NCBI GenBank assembly: GCA_963718305.1
Contig: CAVQZG010000005.1
Span: 310,001 to 374,000 of the forward strand
DNA length: 64,000 nt
Direction: 5' to 3'
From: RYN-230 sp963718305
GTDB taxonomy: Bacteria; Actinomycetota; Actinomycetes; Streptosporangiales; Streptosporangiaceae
Position numbers and translations under genes: made by a program. This document shows, in pieces, positions 33,027-42,000 of this stretch. The notes under the pieces were generated by a model. The model saw only the letters and a program-made list of their open reading frames with translations. It did no database searches and was not told the origin of the DNA. Every line of letters begins with the position of its first letter. The stretch's first letter is position 1.

Positions 33027-33068
33027 AACGCGGTGCTAGTTAACGCAGTGCTAGCTAACAGCGTGGTG
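33027..33068. repeat. tandem 15-bp repeat upstream of the mannosyltransferase-like gene
   Basis: AACGCGGTGCTAGTT (33027-33041) is followed directly by AACGCAGTGCTAGCT (33042-33056), 13 of 15 identical, and by a partial third copy AACAGCGTGGTG (33057-33068). It ends 38 bases before the chosen start. The remaining intergenic sequence (32676-33106, 431 bases) shows no gene. The repeat could be a regulator-binding array or a chance slippage product. Confidence 0.55.
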
Positions 33069-33106
33069 ATACCCGCGCACAACCGCCCATGGAGGTGTGG
33101 CGCAGG

Positions 33107-34555
33107 GTGACTCAGGTGTCCAGTCACTCTGCCGACGCGCCCGGGCTGACCCGGCCGGCTGAGCGGCCGGTCGCTCCTGGCCCCCTGGACGGCGGCAACG
33201 GGCCGGTCGAGCAGCTGATGAGCACGCTCATCCGCAAGCTCGCCTGGAGCAGGCTGTCCAACCCCAAGGTCGCGGTCACCTTGTCGGCCGCCGGGCTGCT
33301 GCTGGGCATGCTCCTCGGGGCCACCGCCCCGAACGCCGAGACGCTGCCTGTCCTGCTGCCGCTGTCCCGGCTGCTGCCGTCGCTGAGCTCGCAGCACGTG
33401 CTGGCCAGCCTCATGCTCTACACCAGCATTACCCTGGCCTGCCTCGGGCTGGCCGGCATGCTGTGGGCGCACAGCCAGGGCTGGCGTCCCAACCCGCGGA
33501 TCCTGCTGCTGATCAGCAGCGGCATCGTCGGGATCATGGTCTGCCTCACCCCGGTCGGCTCCTCCGATACCGCGAGCTACGCGGCGTACGGCCGGATGGC
33601 GGCGCTGGGCGGTAACCCGTACACCACCAACCCGCTGGCGTTCCTCGGCGCCCATTCGCCGTACACCACGGTCGTCGGGACCATGTGGAAGGCGCAGCCG
33701 TCGGTGTACGGCCCCTTCGCCACCGTGATCCAGTCGTTCGCGGCCTCGATCGGCCACGCCAACGTGGCCACCACCATCTGGGTCCTGATGATCCTCAACG
33801 GGATCGTCTTCATTGGCGTAGGGCTGCTGCTCCTGCTGACCTCGGACGACCCGGTGCGGGCCACCCTGTTCTGGACCGCCAACCCGGTCCTCATCCTCGA
33901 ACTGGTCAGCGGCGGTCACCTGGACACGCTGGTGGCGGCCGCGGCCATCGGTGCCATCCAGATCGCGCGGCGCTTCGCGAACATGTGGGGCGACGTGGCC
34001 GTGGGCGTCCTGATCGGCCTGGCCTGCGGGGTGAAGATCTACGCCGTGCTGATCGGCCTCGGGCTGGCCTGGCCGCTGCTGCGTAACCGCGAGTGGACGC
34101 GGATCACCCGGATGACCGTGGTGGCGCTCGCGACGCTCGGCCTGAGTTACGCCCCTTACGGGGCGGGCGCCCTGAAACCCGTGTTCGGCGGGCTCAAGCT
34201 CGTCACGCTGCCCTCGCCCTGGCGGGTGTTCGAGCTCACGGGTCAGGCGCTCGGCGCCTCGCAGGACACCATGGCCACGATCATCAGCTGCCTGTGGCCG
34301 TTCGCACTGTTCATCGTGGCCTGGCTCATCTACCGGCGGATCTCCTCGGACCAGCCGGCTGAGGTCGTGGCGCCGTTCGCGCTGACGTTCGCCTGGATCC
34401 TCGTCGCCCCGTGGGTCTTCGCCTGGTACACCGCCGTGGCCTGGGCCGCGCTGACCCAGGTGCCGCGCAACCGGATGACACGATGGCTGACGATCGTCAC
34501 GGTCCTGCTGGCCCTCTGCCTATCCAGCGGCGGCCACGCGGTCCCGACGACGTGA
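33107..34555 (+). CDS. MptB-like polyprenyl-phosphomannose-dependent mannosyltransferase (GT-C fold)
   Basis: An ATG at 33089 opens the frame, but GGAGGT lies just inside it (33091-33096), so the GTG at 33107 is the better start; 482 residues. About twelve membrane helices are visible. The first periplasmic loop has the GT-C catalytic-type acidic motif in GSSDTASYAAYGRMAALGGNPYTTNP, characteristic of the MptA/MptB alpha-1,6-mannosyltransferases that build the lipomannan/lipoarabinomannan core in mycolic relatives. Further signature tracts are FWTANPVLILELVSGGHLDTL and KIYAVLIGLGLAWPLL. Its substrate in a non-mycolic actinomycete is uncertain. It is coupled to a second GT-C membrane protein. 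Confidence 0.82.
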   Translation: MTQVSSHSADAPGLTRPAERPVAPGPLDGGNGPVEQLMSTLIRKLAWSRLSNPKVAVTLSAAGLLLGMLLGATAPNAETLPVLLPLSRLLPSLSSQHVLASLMLYTSITLACLGLAGMLWAHSQGWRPNPRILLLISSGIVGIMVCLTPVGSSDTASYAAYGRMAALGGNPYTTNPLAFLGAHSPYTTVVGTMWKAQPSVYGPFATVIQSFAASIGHANVATTIWVLMILNGIVFIGVGLLLLLTSDDPVRATLFWTANPVLILELVSGGHLDTLVAAAAIGAIQIARRFANMWGDVAVGVLIGLACGVKIYAVLIGLGLAWPLLRNREWTRITRMTVVALATLGLSYAPYGAGALKPVFGGLKLVTLPSPWRVFELTGQALGASQDTMATIISCLWPFALFIVAWLIYRRISSDQPAEVVAPFALTFAWILVAPWVFAWYTAVAWAALTQVPRNRMTRWLTIVTVLLALCLSSGGHAVPTT

Positions 34556-36039
34556 CGGCGCTCCTGTCCCGCACACCGGCCGAGGATCGCCGCAAGGCCC
34601 GGTGGCACGCCTCATGGACCGGACTCGCGCGGCGGCACTGGCTGGCCATCATCCTGCTGACCGCCGGCCTGGCGCTCCGGGTGCTGGCCCAGGTCACCTA
34701 CCGGCCCGCGCTGTTCTATATCGACACCGCCCGGTACCTGTACAACGCCGACGGAATGGACCCGGTCGGCTACAAGGGACCGTTGCGGGCGATCCTGTTC
34801 GTGGCCAATTTCGATACGGTCGCCGCCGTCCAGCATCTGCTCGGACTGGCCATGGCCGTGGTCATCTACGTGCTGCTGATCCGCCGCGGCGTGTCCCGGT
34901 GGCTCGCCGCGCTGGCTATCGCGCCCATCCTGCTGGACGCCTACCAGATCCAGAACGAGCAGGCGATCATGCCGGGCACCTGGTTTGAGGCCCTGATCGT
35001 GGCCGGCCTGGCCATCCTGCTCTGGCGGCCGAGGACCGGGTGGCGGGCGGTCCTGGCGGCCGGCGTGGTGCTGGGCACCTCAGCCCTGTTCGCCCAGGTC
35101 GGTGAGGCCTTGATCCTGCCCGGGGTGATCTACCTGCTGGCCGCGGGCGGCGGCTGGCGGCGGGCAGTGGCTAAGGCCGCCGCGTTCTGCGCGGCCTTCG
35201 CCCTGCCGATCGCGGCCTACTGCACCGTGTCCTACCTGGTGGCCGGGGACTTCTTCTTGTCCCACACCGGCGTCACCTCCTTCTACGGGAGGGCCGCGGC
35301 CGCCGTGGACTGCGCCACGATCAGGCTCCCGGCGGCCGAGCGGGCCATGTGCCCTACCCCGGCCCAGCAGGCCAGGGGGCCGGACTGGCTGGAGTACCAG
35401 CCGGGCTCCCCGATCCGGCCCTACTACGCGAACCTGCCGCGGGCCGAGACCGACAGCCTGCTCTCCGACTTCAACCACCAGGTGCTGACCCAGCAGCCAC
35501 AGCGGCTGCTCGGCGCGTACGCCGGGGACGTGGTGAAGCTGTTCGCGCTGACCCGCAACACCAGCCCCGGGGATACGCCGATCAGCCGGTGGCAGTTCCA
35601 GACGACGTTCCCGTACTTCTCCTCGCACTCGACCAGGCCGGACGTGCTGGCCGAGATCGCCCAGTACGGCGGGGGAGCCCCGGCGGCCTGGCGGCCCGGG
35701 GCCGTGTTCCTGCGCTCCTATCAGCTCGGCGGCGGGTTCACGCCCGGCCCGTTGCTGGCCCTGTGCGTGGTCACCGGGCTGGCCGGGTCCCTGGTCCTGG
35801 TGCGCAGGCGCTGGCGGTCCGACCCGGCCACCCGGTCACTGGGCCTGGCCTGCCTGCTCTGCTTTACCTCGGCTGCGGCCGTGCTGCTGGTGTCCGACCT
35901 ATTCGAGTTCTCCTGGCGGTATCAGCTGCCTGCGCTGGTCACGCTGGTGCCGGCCGGCGCGCTGGGCGTCGCCGTCATCCTCCGGCTGGCCGGAGCGGGT
36001 CACCGGGCTGCGGCCGGCCAGCCCCCGGCGGGGCAGTAG
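34552..36039 (+). CDS. polytopic GT-C-type membrane glycosyltransferase-like protein
   Basis: The GTG at 34552 overlaps the previous stop (GTGA), giving 495 residues. About eleven hydrophobic segments alternate with one long periplasmic loop (residues about 245-400). The first loop has FYIDTARYLYNADGMDPVGYKGPL, with an Asp in the position used by GT-C enzymes for catalysis. Other landmarks are YQIQNEQAIMPGTWFEAL and FEFSWRYQLPALVTLVPAG near the C-terminus. It resembles family 39-like protein mannosyltransferase relatives, but I cannot name a specific family. Coupling to the MptB-like gene suggests joint work on a cell-envelope glycan. Confidence 0.72.
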   Translation: MTALLSRTPAEDRRKARWHASWTGLARRHWLAIILLTAGLALRVLAQVTYRPALFYIDTARYLYNADGMDPVGYKGPLRAILFVANFDTVAAVQHLLGLAMAVVIYVLLIRRGVSRWLAALAIAPILLDAYQIQNEQAIMPGTWFEALIVAGLAILLWRPRTGWRAVLAAGVVLGTSALFAQVGEALILPGVIYLLAAGGGWRRAVAKAAAFCAAFALPIAAYCTVSYLVAGDFFLSHTGVTSFYGRAAAAVDCATIRLPAAERAMCPTPAQQARGPDWLEYQPGSPIRPYYANLPRAETDSLLSDFNHQVLTQQPQRLLGAYAGDVVKLFALTRNTSPGDTPISRWQFQTTFPYFSSHSTRPDVLAEIAQYGGGAPAAWRPGAVFLRSYQLGGGFTPGPLLALCVVTGLAGSLVLVRRRWRSDPATRSLGLACLLCFTSAAAVLLVSDLFEFSWRYQLPALVTLVPAGALGVAVILRLAGAGHRAAAGQPPAGQ

Positions 36040-36066
36040 CAGAACCGGGCTGGCGGGGTTCGGGCC

Positions 36067-36324
36067 GTGCGTATTACCGTCTGGGTCCGGCCCGGGGCCG
36101 CTCACCCTGGCGTGGGTGGGGAGCACGGGGGTGCGCTGGTCGTCCGGGTCAGCGCGCGGGCCACCGGCGGCCAGGCCACCGCCGCGGCGCTGGCCGCGGT
36201 GGCGGCGGCTTTCGATGTTCCCCGCAGCGCCGTCACCCTGGTCGCGGGCGCCGCCAGCCGGACCAAGATCGTGGATGTAGCCGGCGCCGATCAGGCCGTT
36301 ATGGATCAATTGCTGGCCTTGTGA
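36067..36324 (+). CDS. DUF167 (YggU-type) small protein
   Basis: A GTG at 36067 gives 85 residues. The DUF167 pattern is clear: VWVRPGAAHPGVGG, LVVRVSARATGGQATAAALAAVAAAFDVPRSAVTLVAGAASRTKIVDV. In most members the GKAN box holds Lys and Asn, here GGQAT. The function of this widespread single-domain family is unknown. The gene may end the glycosyltransferase operon, with 27 bases separating it, and it converges on the SDR gene that ends at 36340. Confidence 0.76.
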   Translation: MRITVWVRPGAAHPGVGGEHGGALVVRVSARATGGQATAAALAAVAAAFDVPRSAVTLVAGAASRTKIVDVAGADQAVMDQLLAL

Positions 36325-36339
36325 TGGCGAAGGTCTGGA

Positions 36340-37077
36340 TCAGCTGGTGCCTTTCAGGGCCGAGTCCCAGAATTCCTGGACGGGCGGGTAGATCAGCTCC
36401 TGGTCGCGGGACAGCTCTGCTTTGACGGTCCGGGTCCGCTCGTCGGCGAGGACCTCCACCTGGCCGGCCTCGACGGCGGCGAATACCTGCTCGGCGACCG
36501 ACTCCGGGCTGAGCTTGGGCACGTCGATCAGGGCGGCCATGTCGGTGTCGATGAAGCCAGCGTGCACCGCGACGACGAGGGTGCCCTGGTGGTGCAGTTC
36601 GAGGCGGACGCCGTTGGTCAGCGACCAACCCGCGGCCTTCGAGGCGCCGTAGGAAGCGTTGAACGGGTTGGTGTAGAAGCTGGTCACCGACAGCATGTTG
36701 ACGATCGCCCCGCCGCCGTTGGCCGCGAGGACGGGCGCGAAGGCCCGGCACATGCTCAGCGTGCCGAAGTAGTTGGTCTCCATTTCCTGCCGGGCGCCGT
36801 CCAGGCTGGGCGCGCCGATGAACGTGCTGTACTTCAGCACTCCCGCGTTGTTCACCAGCAGGCTGACGTCCGCGCACTGCGCGGCGACCTCGGTGACCCG
36901 CTGGGCGTCGGTGATGTCGAGGGCGATGGGCGTCACGCCCGGCTCGGTGACCTGGGCTGGGTTCCGCGCGGCCCCGTACACCTTGGCCGCGCCCGCCTTG
37001 ACCAGCCCCCGTGCGTACGCCTGGCCGAGTCCGCGGTTGGCGCCGGTGACCAGGGCCACCGATCCGGCGATCTTCAT
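36340..37077 (-). CDS. classical short-chain dehydrogenase/reductase
   Basis: The ATG at 37077 follows GGGAGGA with 6 bases spacing, giving 245 residues. TGANRGLG (residues about 12-19) is the cofactor motif, NNAGVLK follows the fourth strand, and the catalytic YGASK motif is intact, with Ser in the preceding MLSVTSFYTNPFNAS. The N-terminus MKIAGSVALVTGANRGLGQAYARGLVKAGA is typical of Rv-type NADP oxidoreductases. Substrate is unknown. It is a single gene, divergent from the OsmC gene. Confidence 0.89.
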   Translation of the reverse strand: MKIAGSVALVTGANRGLGQAYARGLVKAGAAKVYGAARNPAQVTEPGVTPIALDITDAQRVTEVAAQCADVSLLVNNAGVLKYSTFIGAPSLDGARQEMETNYFGTLSMCRAFAPVLAANGGGAIVNMLSVTSFYTNPFNASYGASKAAGWSLTNGVRLELHHQGTLVVAVHAGFIDTDMAALIDVPKLSPESVAEQVFAAVEAGQVEVLADERTRTVKAELSRDQELIYPPVQEFWDSALKGTS

Positions 37078-37220
37078 GGGCGTCCTCCCTGGCTGGGACC
37101 CGCGACCTGGCGGAGGGTCCGGTGATGATCTAGTGTCCCCGAAGATCGGGTGCATCCGTCAACGCCGCAGGCCCCCGGCTCCAGTTACCAGCCACACGTC
37201 GGGGGAGGAAAGGTACGGGC

Positions 37221-37658
37221 ATGGGTTTCGAGGTGGAAGTCAGGAACGTCGACGGCGCGGTGACGGCTCTCGGCGCGGCGGGACCGCACACCCTGGTCGT
37301 GGACAGCCCCGCCGCCGCGGGCGGTGGCGGCCGTGGCTTCAACGGCGGGCAGTTGCTGCACCTGGCCGTGGCGGGCTGCGTGTCCAACGACCTGTTCCGG
37401 GAGGCGGCGAAGCGGGGCATTGAGCTCACCCGGGTCGTGATCACCGCCGACGGCGGGTACAGCGGCGAGCCTGCGGTCTCGACCGGTATCTCCTACGCGG
37501 TCGAGATCGAGGGCCTGGCCCCGGAAGCGGAGTTGCGGGCCCTGGTCCGGCACGTCGATGAGATTGCGGAGATTCCCAACTCTCTGCGCGTCGGCACGCA
37601 CGTCCGGCTGGGAAACGCGGTCGTGCGCTCCCGGGGCCAGGCCAGGGGCGGGGCCTGA
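37221..37658 (+). CDS. OsmC/Ohr-family protein
   Basis: The ATG at 37221 is preceded by a GGGGGAGGAAAGG tract. The protein has 145 residues. The OsmC fold is recognisable from FNGGQLLHLAVAGCVSNDLFREAAKRGIELTRVVITADGGYSG. The second peroxidatic Cys region is replaced by a NSLRVGTHVRLGN tail, and only one Cys (in VAGCVSND) is retained. Two-Cys hydroperoxide reductase chemistry is therefore not assured. Divergent orientation from the SDR gene gives a shared 143-base promoter region. Confidence 0.88.
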   Translation: MGFEVEVRNVDGAVTALGAAGPHTLVVDSPAAAGGGGRGFNGGQLLHLAVAGCVSNDLFREAAKRGIELTRVVITADGGYSGEPAVSTGISYAVEIEGLAPEAELRALVRHVDEIAEIPNSLRVGTHVRLGNAVVRSRGQARGGA

Positions 37659-37893
37659 TCGCGGCCTACTGCGGCTCGTCTCCGCCCTCCACCAACAAGC
37701 CCAGAGCGGCTGTTTCATGCCGTGCAGGAGGGTGTGTGCGGTTCCCCTGAAAGGGTGGACACTTCGATTGGCTGATCTTGGTTGTCCCTGCTTCTCGTTA
37801 GCTGCCAGGTAAGCGCCGGAGCGCAGGCGGTGTCCAGGTGGAGCTCCCGCAGGCGGGTCAGGCCCAATGCGGCGTTCACCGCCTGGCTGTTCC

Positions 37894-40371
37894 CTATTCG
37901 CGAAGATCAGCGAGCTTGACGACCCTAGATCGCAGCACCTGCCATGCGGGCAGGACGGATGCCAGCACGGCGGCCGCTGCGCAACCGGCCGTAATCGCGC
38001 CGATCGGGAGCCACGGAATGCTGACCGGGACATCTGTTGAGACCCGGGTCAGCGCGACCCACTGGCCGACGACCACCACGGTGGCCGCGCCGGCCGCCAA
38101 GATTGCCCCTATAACTACAACCAGGGCCGATTCGGTGGCGATGAAGCGGAGCGCCTGGCGGCGGGTGGCGCCGGCAAGGCTCAGGGCAGCGATCTCGCGT
38201 CTGCGGCCCGACGCCGCCATGACCAGCGTATTGGCCACGGCGATCAGGGCGTAGATGAGCGCGAGACCGAGAATAACGGTGGTGGCCTGCCGGTCTTGCT
38301 GCGTCTGCTGGGATCGTATGGCTTCGAGATATTGGCGGATCGGCGTGACAATGGCGCTGTGGCCGCGGACCGCTGCTCGCAACGCGGCTCCGACGGCCGC
38401 CGCGTCGGCTCCTGGCCGCGCCGTGACGTCCATCTGGGTCGGTAGCCCGCCGGCGGCGTCTGCGGCGGGCATGAAGACGGTCGCCTCGGTCGAGCCGGTA
38501 TGGATCACTGCGGCGATCCGCAGCCGGATGCTGGTGCCGTCTGGAAGATATGCCTTGACCGGCTCTGCGGCGTGCAGGCCGTCTGCGTGCGCCGTGCCCT
38601 GGTCGATGATCAGGAAGTCACTGCCCAGATGGGAAAGCGACCCGGCGACCGGGGTGAGGTTCTGCGTTGTGTTCAATGTGGCGGGTTCTACCGCCTGTGC
38701 GTTCCAGGTGTCGATGTACGCGCCGGAGTCGGCAGCCACGTTTATGAGGATGGAGGTGAACTCGGTGACGTCGGCGCCTGGAATTCTGCGTATCGCGGTG
38801 ACCGTCTGCCGGCTGAGTTCCGTGGATTCGGTTGGGACGATCACGAATTCGGCATTGGCCTGCCGCCGCATAGCCGAGTAGGAGGTGGCGTTCGCGATGG
38901 CCTCCAGGGTCAGCATCGAGGCGGCCAGCCCCAGTGCCAGTACGATCGGTGCCGCTGTAGCGGTGGTGCGGCGCCCGCCGGTGAGGACGCTCTGCCTCAC
39001 CACCATCGAGCCCGCTCCCATGCGGCTCATCGGCCAGGTGGCGAGGCGGGCCACCGGCTTGAGGATGACTGGGGCCAGCAGCGCGAATCCGGCGACGATC
39101 GGCACGAACACAGGTAGGTAGTCCTTGACAATCATCGCGTTGCCGGGATCGCGGGTGATCGTGTTCACGCTGACGTACGCGCCGAGGGCGAGCAGGCCCA
39201 CGCCGAGCAGCCACCGCGTGACGGTCATGACCTTCTGCTCCACGACAGCATCCCGGAGTGCCTCGGTGGGCCGCGTCCGCGCCGCCCGCCATGAGGCGGC
39301 CGCCGCGCCAACAATCGCTGAGGCCAGCCCGATGGCGAACGCGATGATCAGTGGCGGGCCAGTGACGTGAACAGTGAACCAGGCTGGGGCCACGCCGTGG
39401 CCGATCATCCATTCCCCGGCCAATGAGGACCCCAGCGGGCCGAGCGCGCAGCCAGCAGCGGATGCCACCACGCCGACGACGGCCGCCTCGGTGATGATCA
39501 GGCGGCGTACCTGCCGCGGTGTCGCGCCTACGGCTCGCAGCAGTCCCAGCTCCCGGCGCCGCTGGTCGGTGATGAAGGCGAATGTCGCGATCATCACGAA
39601 CACCGCGACGAAGACGCCAAGACCTGTCGAAGTGCCGGCAGCGGCGCTAGCGGCGAAAAGCTGGTCTTGACCACCGCTTGGATCGGGATCCGCCTGCTTC
39701 CTTGCGCCGCCGGTGAGCACCTGGGTGGCGCCGCGGCCGGCGGCCCGGCGGACGGCGCCGGGCGGCCCGTAGGCAACGACCGCGTCGATCGGCGGGGAGA
39801 TGCGGGCCGCTGCCGCATCGGTGAAGAAGATCGCGTGCTCGAACCAGACGGGCGCCGTCACACCGGTAACGGTGTAGGTGCTGGTGCCTTCCGCGGTCGT
39901 GACTTGTACCCGGTGGCCTACCAGCGCGGGGGTGCCGCCGCCGACCACGACCTCGCTGGCGGTGGCCGGGGGGTGGCCGGCGACCAGCCGGTACGGCGTG
40001 AACGAGGCCGCCGACCAGGCATGTCCCACCTGGCCGGGCGGGCCCCCGGCCTGCTGCGCGGGGAACGTGTGGTCGGGGACGGTCCTACCCGTGCTGGCCA
40101 GCCGCTTCACCACCGGGGCGCGAAGGCCGCCCGGCTGCTGGACCGGCAGGCTGAAGGGAAAGCCGTCTGCGGTGAACCGCTCCGTCTTGTGGGGCACCAC
40201 CACGATCGGTGCCGCGGCGAACCGCTGCGGGCCGGGAAACGGGGTGGCCGAGGTCGCGGTCAGGGTCATGAGCATGACGGCGATGAACCCAGCCCCCAGG
40301 GCCAGGGTGAGGAAGGCTCCGGCGAAGCTGACCCAGCGGGCTCGCAGCGTGGCCAGCGCGACGCTCAGCAC
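37894..40371 (-). CDS. ABC transporter permease, MacB/FtsX-like with two FtsX units
   Basis: The protein has 825 residues. It starts with a membrane helix (SFAGAFLTLALGAGFIAVMLMT), then a periplasmic MacB-type domain (residues about 40-240), three helices around GVFVAVFVMIATFAFITDQRRRELGLLRAVGATPRQVRRLIITEAAVVG, and a second copy of the same unit ending in RRREIAALSLAGATRRQALRFIATESALVVVIG. The two E-LxRAxGATxxQ loops contact the ATPase. It overlaps the ATPase gene by seven bases. Such pairs beside a two-component system often export or sense antimicrobial peptides or lipids in actinomycetes. The substrate is not deducible. Confidence 0.9.
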   Translation of the reverse strand: MLSVALATLRARWVSFAGAFLTLALGAGFIAVMLMTLTATSATPFPGPQRFAAAPIVVVPHKTERFTADGFPFSLPVQQPGGLRAPVVKRLASTGRTVPDHTFPAQQAGGPPGQVGHAWSAASFTPYRLVAGHPPATASEVVVGGGTPALVGHRVQVTTAEGTSTYTVTGVTAPVWFEHAIFFTDAAAARISPPIDAVVAYGPPGAVRRAAGRGATQVLTGGARKQADPDPSGGQDQLFAASAAAGTSTGLGVFVAVFVMIATFAFITDQRRRELGLLRAVGATPRQVRRLIITEAAVVGVVASAAGCALGPLGSSLAGEWMIGHGVAPAWFTVHVTGPPLIIAFAIGLASAIVGAAAASWRAARTRPTEALRDAVVEQKVMTVTRWLLGVGLLALGAYVSVNTITRDPGNAMIVKDYLPVFVPIVAGFALLAPVILKPVARLATWPMSRMGAGSMVVRQSVLTGGRRTTATAAPIVLALGLAASMLTLEAIANATSYSAMRRQANAEFVIVPTESTELSRQTVTAIRRIPGADVTEFTSILINVAADSGAYIDTWNAQAVEPATLNTTQNLTPVAGSLSHLGSDFLIIDQGTAHADGLHAAEPVKAYLPDGTSIRLRIAAVIHTGSTEATVFMPAADAAGGLPTQMDVTARPGADAAAVGAALRAAVRGHSAIVTPIRQYLEAIRSQQTQQDRQATTVILGLALIYALIAVANTLVMAASGRRREIAALSLAGATRRQALRFIATESALVVVIGAILAAGAATVVVVGQWVALTRVSTDVPVSIPWLPIGAITAGCAAAAVLASVLPAWQVLRSRVVKLADLRE

Positions 40372-41141
40372 GGTACGTCCTCCAGGCGGGTCAGGCGCCC
40401 GGCAACTGTCTCGGCGGTGGGTTCGAGCAGCTCGCCCGCGAGGCGGCCGTCGGCCAGGAAGACGACCCGTTGGGCATAGGCGGCAGCGACCGGGTCATGC
40501 GTCACCATGATGATCGTCTGGCCCTGGGCGACTAGGCCGTGAAGCAGCGCAAGTAGGTCACGGGAGTTGCGGGAGTCCAGCGCTCCGGTCGGCTCGTCGG
40601 CGAACAGCACCTTCGGGCGTGTCACCAGAGCGCGGGCGATGGCGACGCGCTGCTGCTGTCCGCCGGAAAGCTGGCCGGGCCGGTGTCCCGCCCGTTCGGC
40701 TAGGCCCAGCTTGGCCAGCACGCTGGTGATCTCGGCTCGTGCCGGGCGATGTCCGGCCAGCCGTAGCGGCAGCGCCACGTTCTGCTGCGCGGTGAGCGAG
40801 GGCACCAGGTTGAAGGACTGGAAGACGAACCCGATCTGGGCGCGGCGCAGCCGGGTCAGCGTGTTCTCTTTCATGCCGCCCAGGGCGGCGCCTGCGATCA
40901 CGACCTCTCCGGTGTCCACGCGGTCGAGCCCGGCGGCGCATTGCAGCAGTGTCGACTTGCCCGAGCCTGAGGCACCCATGACGGCGGTGAACGTTCCCGA
41001 GGGGAAGTCAATGGTCACGTTTGTCAGCGCGGCGACCCGATTATCCCTTGACCCGTACGCCTTGCTCACCGAGTGGAGCCGCACCATGATCTCTAGTGCT
41101 TCTGTCACGTGGCCCGCTCGATCGGACGACTGGATGTCCAC
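40365..41141 (-). CDS. ABC transporter ATP-binding protein, MacB/LolD type
   Basis: The GTG at 41141 is preceded by AAAGGA with 5 bases spacing, giving 258 residues; longer frames have no ribosome-binding site. Walker A GASGSGKST, Q-loop FVFQSFNLVPSLTAQQNVALPLRL, signature LSGGQQQRVAIARAL and Walker B VLFADEPTGALDSRNS are canonical for the LolD/MacB class. It overlaps the permease gene and energises it. A two-component system lies directly upstream on the same strand, divided by 165 bases that probably carry the regulated promoter. Confidence 0.92.
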   Translation of the reverse strand: MDIQSSDRAGHVTEALEIMVRLHSVSKAYGSRDNRVAALTNVTIDFPSGTFTAVMGASGSGKSTLLQCAAGLDRVDTGEVVIAGAALGGMKENTLTRLRRAQIGFVFQSFNLVPSLTAQQNVALPLRLAGHRPARAEITSVLAKLGLAERAGHRPGQLSGGQQQRVAIARALVTRPKVLFADEPTGALDSRNSRDLLALLHGLVAQGQTIIMVTHDPVAAAYAQRVVFLADGRLAGELLEPTAETVAGRLTRLEDVPC

Positions 41142-41306
41142 GTGCGTCCTTTCCTTTCCCCGAGTGACTGGAGAGATGGTGTGCTTGTCCTTCCATCCTC
41201 CGGACTCGCGGACGACACGTGATCGCCGCCGAGAGCGGTCTTTCGGGCTCGGCGGCATGGGGGGTACTGGCGCGGCTTCTCCCCCACAGGAGGGAGCTGG
41301 AATCAG

Positions 41307-41993
41307 CTAGGAGCCAGGGGAAATCAGGCCGGTCTCGTACGCGGTGATGACCGCCTGCACCCGGTCACGCAGGCCGAGCTTGCTGAGCACGTTGCTGACG
41401 TGTGTCTTTACGGTGTGCTCGGTGACGGTCATGGCGACTGCGATCTCGGCATTGGATAGCCCGCGGCCCAGCAGCATGAGTGTCTCGAGCTCGCGGGCGG
41501 TCAGTACCGCCAGCCGCTCGGCCGGGTGCCGGCCCTCGCGGGGCCGGTTCCGTGTGAGGTCGCGGATGAGCCGGCGGGTCACTGTAGGTGCAAGCAGCGA
41601 CTCTCCTGCCGCGACTACCCGTACGGCCTGGACCAGGTCATCGCGGCGGACATCCTTGAGCAGGAAGCCGCTGGCGCCCGCGTAGAGGGCGTCATAGATG
41701 TAGTCGTCTTGGTCGAAGGTGGTCAGCATGATCACCCGGCAGCTGGTCTCGGCGCAGACGACCCTGGCGGCCTCGATGCCGTCCATCTGCGGCATCCGGA
41801 CGTCCAGCAGGACCACGTCGGGCATGTGCTCGCGGACGGCCTCAAGAGCCGCCGCTCCGCCGCCCGCCTCGGCGACCACCTCGATGTCTGGCTGCGCGTT
41901 GAGGATCATCGCGAAGCCGCTGCGGACCAGCTCCTGGTCGTCGGCGAGCACCACCCGGATCACGGGCACCGGTGCGCGGTAGGCGCTCACCAT
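41307..41993 (-). CDS. NarL/LuxR-type response regulator
   Basis: The ATG at 41993 lies eight bases after the kinase stop; an ATG at 42032 would overlap the kinase. The protein has 228 residues. The receiver domain has the acidic pair in VVLADDQELVRSGFAMIL, the phospho-acceptor Asp in DVVLLDVRMPQMDG and Lys in GFLLKDVRRDDL. The C-terminal helix-turn-helix is LTARELETLMLLGRGLSNAEIAVAMTVTEHTVKTHVSNVLSKLGLRDR. It presumably controls the ABC genes next to it, in response to the cognate kinase. Confidence 0.93.
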   Translation of the reverse strand: MVSAYRAPVPVIRVVLADDQELVRSGFAMILNAQPDIEVVAEAGGGAAALEAVREHMPDVVLLDVRMPQMDGIEAARVVCAETSCRVIMLTTFDQDDYIYDALYAGASGFLLKDVRRDDLVQAVRVVAAGESLLAPTVTRRLIRDLTRNRPREGRHPAERLAVLTARELETLMLLGRGLSNAEIAVAMTVTEHTVKTHVSNVLSKLGLRDRVQAVITAYETGLISPGS

Positions 41994-42000
41994 GGTGCCA

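Noticed and set aside
33027..33068. Possible CRISPR or attachment site
   Set aside because: The repeat has no spacers and no integrase gene or second copy is nearby.
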